Shown piece after piece: positions 1 to 5,921 of a DNA stretch of 5,921 nt; position 1 is the first letter of the stretch; every line of letters starts with the position of its first letter. The notes beneath the pieces were generated by a model. The model saw only the letters and a program-made list of their open reading frames with translations. It was not told where the DNA came from and did no database searches. The position numbers were made by a program, and so were the translations under genes. Origin of the DNA: Listeria marthii FSL S4-120 (GTDB lineage Bacteria > Bacillota > Bacilli > Lactobacillales > Listeriaceae). The stretch lies in the NCBI GenBank assembly GCA_000183865.1, contig CM001047.1:2423729-2429649 (forward strand), read 5' to 3'.

Positions 1-26
1 ACTTTAGGTTTCGTTTCCTTTTTCAT
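1..26 (-). CDS. yvcK: Start of yvcK-family gene (partial, cut by window edge)
   Basis: Only the first eight codons are visible, reading MKKETKPK, from an ATG at 26-24; the rest lies outside the window. The ATG follows the rapZ TAA stop by one base. A ribosome site AAAGGG at 35-40 lies inside the end of rapZ, 8 bases upstream, so this is a real translation start and probably coupled to rapZ. Identity comes mainly from context: in Bacillus, Listeria and many other Gram-positives rapZ (yvcJ) is followed by yvcK and then whiA. The YvcK (CofD-like) family binds UDP-sugars and is needed for cell shape and for growth on gluconeogenic carbon sources. The eight residues alone would not identify it. 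Confidence 0.75.
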
Positions 27-27
27 A

Positions 28-903
28 TTAACGACCCTTTCTACGTTTCATATCTCGGTGTGAAATCGTTGTCTCATATTTTTGTTGGATTGCCTTGCCA
101 ACGAACTCAGTCAAAGCCACAGAACGATGCTGTCCTCCTGTGCACCCAATTGCAATTACTAACTGCGTCTTCCCTTCTCGTTTGTAAAAAGGAAGAGTAA
201 ACATTAATAAATCGACTAATTTATCTAAAAAGGTCTGCGTTTCTGGCCATTTCATCACGTATTCATAAACGTCCTCATCAAGTCCAGTCAGTGGACGCAT
301 TTTGTCGATATAATGCGGGTTCGGTAAAAAGCGCACATCAAATACTAAATCTGCATCAATTGGAATACCATATTTAAAACCAAACGACATCAATTGCACA
401 TTGAATACATCTTTATCTTCGGTTTGAAATTCATTATTAATTCGTTCACGTAACTCACGTGGCGCCATATTCGACGTATTAATAACTAGCTGCGAACGCC
501 CTTTTAAATCACTAAGCAGTTCACGTTCCGCATTAATCCCATCAAGCACCGAACCATTTGGCTCCAGTGGATGGTGACGACGCGTTTCTTTATAACGCGA
601 AACAAGCACCTTATCATCTGCCTCTAAAAAGAGGATTTTAGTTGTTATAAAATTGGTATTATCTAATTCATCAAGCGCTGGTTCAATCGAATCGAAAAAC
701 TCGCGTCCGCGAAGGTCCATTACGAGCGCAATTTTTTCCATTTTGTCGCTTTCTTTCATTAACTCCCAGAATTTTGGAAGTAAACTTGGCGGTAAATTAT
801 CTACACAAAAATAACCGAGATCTTCTAAAGACTGCATTGCAACTGTTTTTCCTGCCCCAGACATCCCAGTAATGATTACTAATTTTAATTGTTTAGAAGC
901 CAT
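28..903 (-). CDS. rapZ: RapZ/YvcJ family nucleotide-binding protein
   Basis: Full-length RapZ (YvcJ) P-loop protein of 291 residues, the normal family size, presumably cytoplasmic. The Walker A motif GMSGAGKT is at residues 13-20 and a Walker B-like ALVMDLRG at 59-66. The C-terminal domain carries SFGFKYGIP (173-181), [10 protein letters not shown] (189-198) and [10 protein letters not shown] (253-262). The protein ends in a basic tail, [10 protein letters not shown]. In E. coli RapZ, the C-terminal half senses glucosamine-6-phosphate and its basic end binds the sRNAs GlmY and GlmZ. B. subtilis YvcJ hydrolyses nucleotides and affects competence; its RNA partner, if any, is unclear. The start is ATG at 903-901, with GAGG five bases upstream. 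An in-frame GTG at 924-922 would add seven residues but would place that ribosome site inside the gene. It appears to be first in an operon with yvcK, which begins one base after the stop. Confidence 0.95.
   Translation of the reverse strand: MASKQLKLVIITGMSGAGKTVAMQSLEDLGYFCVDNLPPSLLPKFWELMKESDKMEKIALVMDLRGREFFDSIEPALDELDNTNFITTKILFLEADDKVLVSRYKETRRHHPLEPNGSVLDGINAERELLSDLKGRSQLVINTSNMAPRELRERINNEFQTEDKDVFNVQLMSFGFKYGIPIDADLVFDVRFLPNPHYIDKMRPLTGLDEDVYEYVMKWPETQTFLDKLVDLLMFTLPFYKREGKTQLVIAIGCTGGQHRSVALTEFVGKAIQQKYETTISHRDMKRRKGR
35..40 (-). promoter_or_regulatory. Ribosome binding site for yvcK, inside the end of rapZ
   Basis: The minus strand reads AAAGGG, 8 bases before the ATG at 26-24. 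It lies within the last codons of rapZ, so ribosomes finishing rapZ pass directly over it. This suits translational coupling of the two genes. Confidence 0.6.
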
Positions 904-908
904 ATCTG

Positions 909-919
909 CCTCATCCTTT
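909..919 (-). promoter_or_regulatory. Ribosome binding site deciding the rapZ start
   Basis: The minus strand reads AAAGGATGAGG, ending five bases before the ATG at 903-901. It supports that ATG over the in-frame GTG at 924-922. The GTG has only a more distant AAGG, about 12 bases upstream, which would lie almost at the 5' end of the predicted transcript. Confidence 0.7.
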
Positions 920-942
920 CGCACAAATAATATCTACCTTCC

Positions 943-953
943 ATTTTAGCACA
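943..953 (-). promoter_or_regulatory. Predicted extended -10 promoter for rapZ-yvcK
   Basis: The minus strand reads TGTGCTAAAAT: a TRTG-type extended -10 element joined to TAAAAT (5 of 6 matches to TATAAT). Transcription would start near 936, giving a leader of about 33 bases that contains the rapZ ribosome site. No good -35 hexamer is present at 16-18 bases; that position falls inside the preceding terminator hairpin. An alternative -10, TATTAT at 927-932, also lacks a -35. This is a prediction from sequence only. Confidence 0.45.
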
Positions 954-964
954 CTTCTCACTAG

Positions 965-1005
965 AAAATCCCGGAAAAGTCTCTAAATAGAGTTTCCGGG
1001 ATTTT
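965..1005 (-). terminator. Hairpin terminator after pgcA, possibly bidirectional
   Basis: A perfect 13-bp stem pairs 965-977 with 993-1005 around the core CCCGG/CCGGG. A further 4-bp stem (981-984 with 989-992) caps it, with a 3-base bulge at 978-980. It begins six bases past the pgcA stop, as expected for a Rho-independent terminator ending the galE-galM-pgcA transcript. On the minus strand the U-run is short: four U within the stem, then C, U, A, G. On the plus strand the trailing run is much better (ten T in eleven bases, 1002-1012), although no plus-strand gene ends here. Leftward termination may therefore be leaky. Confidence 0.8.
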
Positions 1006-1010
1006 TCTTT

Positions 1011-2741
1011 TTAAGCTTCGATATGTTGCATCAAATCAGCTTTTACTTTTTCTAATTTTGCGGTACTCTCGGCTTTACTTTCACCGCGAATACTAAAGTA
1101 GAATTTGATTTTCGGCTCTGTGCCTGATGGACGTAAACAGAACCATGAACCATCTTCAAAATAACATTTAATCACATCTGCTGTTGGTAAATGAATCGCT
1201 TCGGTTTTTCCTGTTGCAATCCAAGTCGTTTCACTTCTCAAATAATCTTCCGCACGTTCTACTACGAACCCACCCATACTTGTCGGCAGTTGTTCGCGGA
1301 AGCTGCTTGTAATTTCTTTGATGCGCTCAGAACCATCTTTTCCACTTAACGTAAGTGAAACGAGATCCTCATTATAATAACCAAATTCATCATAAATTTG
1401 ATCTAAATCTTCTAATAAAGTTCTACCTGCTACTTTGCTAACAAGCGCCACTTCTGCAACCGCAAGAACGGCTTGAATCGCATCTTTATCACGTGTAAAC
1501 GGCTTAACCATATAGCCATTACTTTCTTCATAACCAAATTCAAACGTATGCTTACCTGTTTCTTCAAAATGCTTAATTTGTTCCGCAATAAATTTGAAAC
1601 CAGTTAATACTTCAATCATTTCAGCACCGTAATGCTTCGCGATTTCTGTTCCAAGATTACTCGTTACAATCGATTTCAATACCGCCGCATTGGCTGGCAA
1701 CTCATTTTGCGCTTTCTTTTGTTTCAATAAATAATGTAAAATAATCGCACCAATTTGGTTTCCAGATAATACTTCATATTCTCCGTCAGCATTACGAACA
1801 GCCACGCCTAAACGGTCAGCATCCGGGTCGGTTCCTACTAAAATATCGCCGCCAAACTTTTTACCATATTCAATCGCTAGTAAAAAGGCTTCGCGATTTT
1901 CCGGGTTAGGCGATTTCACCGTCCCAAAATCAGGATCATTCACAAATTGCTCATCCACCTTAACGATATTCGTGAAACCAACACTTTCAAGCGCAGGAAC
2001 ACCAAGAATTCCGCCAGTACCATGAAGCGGCGTGAAAACAATTTTCAACTCCTCACCGCGTTCTTGAACAAGTTCTTTATTTACAATCACTTCTTTTAAT
2101 TTTTCCAAATATGGACGGTCTACTTTTTCACTAATTACTTCAAGTAAGCCATTTTCGATTAATAGCTCTTGGTTCGCCACTTCTACAGAAAAAATATCTT
2201 CCACTGCATTTATGTACTCAATAACCGCACTTGCGCCAGTTGGAGGCATTTGCCCACCATCTTCACCGTAAATTTTGTAGCCATTGTATTCTGGTGGATT
2301 ATGACTGGCAGTAATAACAATCCCGCCAAACGCATTTAAATGACGTACCGCAAAAGAAAGTTCTGGCGTTGGTCGAAGCGCGTCAAACACATAGCTTTTC
2401 ACACCATGATGCCCTAAAACTGCCGCCGATTCAAACGCAAATTCGCGTGACATATGACGAGGATCATACGCAATCACAATCCCACGTTTCTTCGCCTCTT
2501 CGCCATTTTCAGCCACAAATTGCGCCAAACCTAGCGACGCTTTACGAATCGTATAAATATTCATGCGGTTCGTTCCAGCACCAAGTACGCCGCGCATCCC
2601 CGCCGTTCCAAATTCCATATTACGATAAAAGCTATCTTCCAGCTCTTTTTCATTCGCTTTCATATCCGTTAGTTGCGTTCTTAATGCGCTATCCAAGTTC
2701 TCATTAGAAATCCATTTCTGATATTCTTCTTGCCAATTCAT
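1011..2741 (-). CDS. pgcA: Alpha-phosphoglucomutase
   Basis: This enzyme interconverts glucose-6-phosphate and glucose-1-phosphate in the cytoplasm, through a phosphoserine and a glucose-1,6-bisphosphate intermediate. Its 576 residues fit the long bacterial PgcA/phosphomannomutase-like family. The phosphoserine loop TASHNPPEYNGYK is at residues 144-156 (Ser146). The metal loop GTDPDADR is at 303-310 (Asp305, 307, 309). The sugar-binding loop GYEESNGY is at 403-410, and the phosphate-binding RPSGTEPK at 537-544. All key motifs are intact. The start is ATG, with GAAGGAGT about seven bases upstream (2749-2756). It is last of three genes, 41 bases after galM with no terminator between, and is followed by a hairpin. 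In Bacillota its product feeds UDP-glucose for teichoic-acid glycosylation and glycolipid anchors; that role here is inferred from the family and from galE upstream. Confidence 0.95.
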   Translation of the reverse strand: MNWQEEYQKWISNENLDSALRTQLTDMKANEKELEDSFYRNMEFGTAGMRGVLGAGTNRMNIYTIRKASLGLAQFVAENGEEAKKRGIVIAYDPRHMSREFAFESAAVLGHHGVKSYVFDALRPTPELSFAVRHLNAFGGIVITASHNPPEYNGYKIYGEDGGQMPPTGASAVIEYINAVEDIFSVEVANQELLIENGLLEVISEKVDRPYLEKLKEVIVNKELVQERGEELKIVFTPLHGTGGILGVPALESVGFTNIVKVDEQFVNDPDFGTVKSPNPENREAFLLAIEYGKKFGGDILVGTDPDADRLGVAVRNADGEYEVLSGNQIGAIILHYLLKQKKAQNELPANAAVLKSIVTSNLGTEIAKHYGAEMIEVLTGFKFIAEQIKHFEETGKHTFEFGYEESNGYMVKPFTRDKDAIQAVLAVAEVALVSKVAGRTLLEDLDQIYDEFGYYNEDLVSLTLSGKDGSERIKEITSSFREQLPTSMGGFVVERAEDYLRSETTWIATGKTEAIHLPTADVIKCYFEDGSWFCLRPSGTEPKIKFYFSIRGESKAESTAKLEKVKADLMQHIEA

Positions 2742-2782
2742 TCCCTACACTCCTTCGTTGAAAACTACTTTATTTAAAATAA

Positions 2783-3844
2783 TCAACTCTCCGCCGTAAA
2801 ACGAAAAGCTGTCCTAGATGTAAAAGGTTTTTCTGGTCGTAACACGATATCACCAAATCCGTCATGATTAATCGCATCCACCAAGCCTTGCGTCTCCATT
2901 GTTATACCAGCATATTTCGGCACAGCCCTCCCCTCAATTTCAAAAGAGCCATCCAAACTATTTGCTGTATAAACTAAAACCGAGTCACAAGCCGTTTCCA
3001 TTTCCAAACGACGACCTGACTTAGGATCAAACAAAACCGCATCCGGACGACCATTTTCATGTTTTAAAAGAAACGCATGATCGAGTCCAGCACCAACCAA
3101 CTTCACTTGCTGGTCATCACTTTGAGTAACCTCAGCTACCTCACGCCCAGCCCGCAAATCAAAAATAGTACCCTCAACTGACCGAATTTCGCCAATCGGA
3201 AGGGATGCTTCATCTATCGGCAAAAAGGCATCACTATTAACCCAAAGTTGCTGTTGCAATACCGTAGAGCCAGCTTCCCCACTCAAATTAAAATAAATAT
3301 GGTTGCTCGGGTTATAAATAGTCGGCTGATCCGCTTTCGCTTCATAATCAATCAACCATTCATTTTTGTTATTTAGCGTATAAGTCATTTTGGCATCAAT
3401 GTTCCCCGGATAGCCATTTTCCCCATCTGCCCAGCGATATTCAAAAGTCATCACAATCTGATCTAACTCTTTTTCCACAGAAACATCCCAAAGCTTCTTA
3501 CTAAAGTTAAGTTTGCCACCGTGACGATGGTTAGCCCCTTCATTTTGAGTCAATTGAAATTGTTTCCCGTCCAGACTAAATTGGCCTTTACTAATGCGAC
3601 CAGCAACCGGACCAAGCGTAGCACCGAAATAAGGAGAGTGCGCCAAATAATCATCTAAATTCGTAAATCCAAGACTTATATTCGCCAAATCACCAAATTT
3701 ATCCTTCGTTTCAAGGGAAGTCACAATCGCGCCATAATTTAACACGCTCATGCGCATACCATGGTCATTTACGAGTGTCCACTGCCAAACCGTTTCTCCC
3801 TCAAATTTGCCAAAATATTCCTTGATTACTTCGATGAAAATCAC
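2783..3844 (-). CDS. galM: Aldose 1-epimerase (mutarotase), GalM family
   Basis: The family interconverts alpha and beta anomers of galactose, glucose and related aldoses. At up to 353 residues it has the usual length. Conserved sites visible are Arg83 (AGRISKG), His108 in NHRHGG (105-110), the catalytic-base region NHIYFNLSG with His182, Asp255 in GLDHAF, and the catalytic glutamate Glu317 in METQG. GENGYPGN at 141-148 is also typical. The start is uncertain: GTG at 3844-3842 is the only ATG, GTG or TTG before Met30, yet the AAGGA ribosome site ends just two bases upstream of it. Initiation at a rare codon slightly downstream (ATT at 3841-3839 or ATC at 3835-3833) is conceivable; the family-like sequence begins around VIKEYFG. 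It sits 15 bases after galE and 41 bases before pgcA. The exact sugar substrate cannot be told from sequence. Confidence 0.92.
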   Translation of the reverse strand: MIFIEVIKEYFGKFEGETVWQWTLVNDHGMRMSVLNYGAIVTSLETKDKFGDLANISLGFTNLDDYLAHSPYFGATLGPVAGRISKGQFSLDGKQFQLTQNEGANHRHGGKLNFSKKLWDVSVEKELDQIVMTFEYRWADGENGYPGNIDAKMTYTLNNKNEWLIDYEAKADQPTIYNPSNHIYFNLSGEAGSTVLQQQLWVNSDAFLPIDEASLPIGEIRSVEGTIFDLRAGREVAEVTQSDDQQVKLVGAGLDHAFLLKHENGRPDAVLFDPKSGRRLEMETACDSVLVYTANSLDGSFEIEGRAVPKYAGITMETQGLVDAINHDGFGDIVLRPEKPFTSRTAFRFTAES

Positions 3845-3846
3845 AT

Positions 3847-3851
3847 TCCTT
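3847..3851 (-). promoter_or_regulatory. Ribosome binding site of galM, unusually close to its GTG
   Basis: The minus strand reads AAGGA, then AT, then the GTG at 3844-3842. A two-base gap is too short for ordinary initiation. No other Shine-Dalgarno-like run lies between the galE stop and the GTG, so either the start is weak and coupled to galE or it lies further downstream. Confidence 0.5.
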
Positions 3852-3859
3852 CATAGTTA

Positions 3860-4843
3860 TTAATAGCCATTTGGATGAGATACATGCCATTTCCAAGCAG
3901 TTGCGATAATATCTTTTACGTCTGTATATGTCGGCTCCCAACCAAGAATTTCACGCGCTTTATCACTAGAAGCAATTAATGTTCCCGGATCACCCGCACG
4001 ACGCGGCACAACCTCAGCTGGAATTTCTTTTCCTGTTACAACACGAGCGGCTTCAAGCATTTCTTTCACCGAAAAACCATTACTGCTACCAAGGTTGAAA
4101 ACATTACTTTCTCCACCATTTTTCAAATATTCTAGCGCTCTAATATGCGCATCAATTAAATCTTCCACTTGTACATAGTCACGAATACACGTACCATCTG
4201 GAGTGTTATAATCATCCCCGTAAATCGCTAATTTTTCGCGTTGACCAAGCGCAACCTGTAAAATAATTGGCACTAAATGGGATTCTGGCTTATGGTCCTC
4301 ACCAATCGAGCCATCCGCTTTCGCACCAGCCACATTGAAATAACGTAGTGCAACAAATTTCATGCCATAAGCTTTATCGCACCATTTCATCATTTTTTCC
4401 ATAATTAGCTTCGTATCGCCGTAAGTACTTTCTGGGTTTGTTGGCATATCTTCCGTAATCGGCACACGTTCTGGCTCGCCGTATGTAGCCGCACTTGAAG
4501 AAAAGACAATATGTTTCACGCCAAATTGCTCCATCACTTCTAAAACAATTTGTGTACCATATACATTATTATTTAAATACTCTAATGGCACTTCCATCGA
4601 TTCTCCCACAAGCGAACTTGCAGCAAAATGAATCACACCATCAACCGTTTCTTTTTCAAAAACCGAACTTAAAAACGCCTTATCGCGAATATCTCCTTCA
4701 TAAAATTTTGCCTCTTTATGAATAGATTCTTTATGTCCAGTTCTTAAATTATCAATAACAACAACTTCATATCCGCGAGTAATTAACTCATCCACTGCAT
4801 GAGAGCCAATATAGCCCGCTCCACCAAGTACAACAATACTCAT
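3860..4843 (-). CDS. galE: UDP-glucose 4-epimerase
   Basis: This cytoplasmic short-chain dehydrogenase-type enzyme interconverts UDP-glucose and UDP-galactose using tightly bound NAD. Its 327 residues are a typical length. The Rossmann motif GGAGYIGS is at residues 7-14. The catalytic triad is Ser117 (FSSSAATYG), Tyr141 and Lys145 (YGDTK). Substrate-side motifs include RYFNVAGA (167-174), SHLVPII (188-194), CIRDYV (219-224) and RRAGDPG (281-287). Leu289 occupies the position I align with the E. coli gate residue Tyr299, so some activity on N-acetylated UDP-sugars is possible. The start is ATG with AGGAGA eight bases upstream. The gene ends in tandem stops, TAATAA. It is first in the galE-galM-pgcA operon, behind a predicted promoter. 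UDP-galactose made here would serve wall or teichoic-acid galactosylation (inference). Confidence 0.96.
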   Translation of the reverse strand: MSIVVLGGAGYIGSHAVDELITRGYEVVVIDNLRTGHKESIHKEAKFYEGDIRDKAFLSSVFEKETVDGVIHFAASSLVGESMEVPLEYLNNNVYGTQIVLEVMEQFGVKHIVFSSSAATYGEPERVPITEDMPTNPESTYGDTKLIMEKMMKWCDKAYGMKFVALRYFNVAGAKADGSIGEDHKPESHLVPIILQVALGQREKLAIYGDDYNTPDGTCIRDYVQVEDLIDAHIRALEYLKNGGESNVFNLGSSNGFSVKEMLEAARVVTGKEIPAEVVPRRAGDPGTLIASSDKAREILGWEPTYTDVKDIIATAWKWHVSHPNGY

Positions 4844-4877
4844 TATTTATCTCTCCTAACGATAGTCTTTGTCTTTC

Positions 4878-4907
4878 ATTCTACACTACTCAAGCCTATG
4901 TAGTCAC
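4878..4907 (-). promoter_or_regulatory. Predicted sigma-A promoter of galE-galM-pgcA
   Basis: On the minus strand the -35 is GTGACT (4907-4902, 4 of 6 matches) and the -10 is TAGAAT (4883-4878, 5 of 6), with an 18-base spacer. Transcription would start near 4871, giving a leader of about 28 bases that contains the galE ribosome site AGGAGA (4852-4857). The -35 lies only two bases beyond the U-run of the trxB terminator. No convincing catabolite-repression (cre) operator or other repressor palindrome is seen. Confidence 0.5.
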
Positions 4908-4909
4908 GC

Positions 4910-4946
4910 AAAAATGGGTCCAAGATAAATAATCCTAGACCCATTT
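4910..4946 (-). terminator. Rho-independent terminator of trxB
   Basis: A 9-bp Watson-Crick stem pairs 4912-4920 with 4938-4946 (core GGGTC/GACCC). In minus-strand RNA it extends by five more pairs, two of them G-U wobbles (4937 with 4921, 4935 with 4923), to 14 bp with a 7-base loop. The wobbles would be A-C mismatches in plus-strand RNA, which shows the direction. A run of five U (4914-4910) follows and an A-rich stretch precedes it. The stem starts 13 bases after the trxB stop. Confidence 0.88.
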
Positions 4947-4959
4947 ACGTTTTTTACTA

Positions 4960-5919
<960 letters not shown>

Positions 5920-5921
5920 TC

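Noticed and set aside
904..924. Seven-residue N-terminal extension of rapZ from GTG at 924-922
   Set aside because: The extension (MRKDEAD) is simply the translated ribosome site; the ATG at 903-901 has the better-spaced GAGG and gives the usual family N-terminus.
2369..2707. 112-codon plus-strand open frame
   Set aside because: Lies entirely antisense to the intact pgcA, has low-complexity His/Ser-rich content, no convincing ribosome site and no recognisable family.
2757..2790. Weak inverted repeat (GTTGA...TCAAC) between galM and pgcA
   Set aside because: Only 5 bp around an AT-rich loop of more than 20 bases, with no U-run after it; not a credible terminator or riboswitch.
3801..3854. 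17-residue minus-strand open frame (MKECDFHRSNQ...) starting between galE and galM
   Set aside because: It has no ribosome site before its ATG and runs out of frame over the start of galM. A leader peptide is possible but unsupported.
4495..4725. 76-codon plus-strand open frame
   Set aside because: Antisense to the conserved galE catalytic region; a shadow of its codon use.
4863..4880. Possible catabolite-responsive (cre) operator near the galE promoter
   Set aside because: The minus-strand TGAAAGACAAAG stretch lacks the central CG and the right half-site of the cre consensus.

Overview
This window looks like core chromosome of a low-GC Gram-positive bacterium (Bacillota), most likely the genus Listeria. 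The base composition is AT-rich. TrxB closely resembles the Bacillus-type protein. The minus-strand order trxB - galE - galM - pgcA - rapZ - yvcK is the one I recall for Listeria (about lmo2478 down to lmo2473 in L. monocytogenes EGD-e). This assignment is from memory, not a search. The species cannot be settled by eye.

Every gene reads right to left. From the right edge: trxB (thioredoxin reductase, complete, starting 2 bases inside the window) ends in a strong hairpin terminator. Directly behind it lies a predicted sigma-A promoter for a three-gene sugar-nucleotide operon: galE (UDP-glucose 4-epimerase), galM (aldose 1-epimerase) and pgcA (alpha-phosphoglucomutase). The gaps in this operon are 15 and 41 bases, and it ends in a hairpin at 965-1005. 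A predicted extended -10 promoter then starts the rapZ (yvcJ) operon. The first eight codons of the next gene, almost certainly yvcK, are visible at the extreme left edge, 1 base after the rapZ stop.

Functionally, pgcA makes glucose-1-phosphate, the precursor of UDP-glucose. GalE interconverts UDP-glucose and UDP-galactose, and GalM interconverts the anomers of free aldoses. No galK or galT is in the window, so the group looks more like a supply of activated sugars for cell-wall and teichoic-acid decoration than a complete galactose catabolic operon (inference). RapZ and YvcK, next door, belong to families tied to amino-sugar and cell-wall precursor control. TrxB is a separate redox housekeeping unit.

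There is no stretch over 300 bases without a gene. The two real intergenic regions (904-1010 and 4844-4959) are both compact terminator-then-promoter junctions. I see no mobile element, CRISPR array, tRNA, rRNA or riboswitch, and no sign of a novel system. The points most worth a second look are the poorly defined galM start, the lopsided pgcA terminator, the Leu at the substrate-gate position of GalE, and the 1-base rapZ/yvcK junction.
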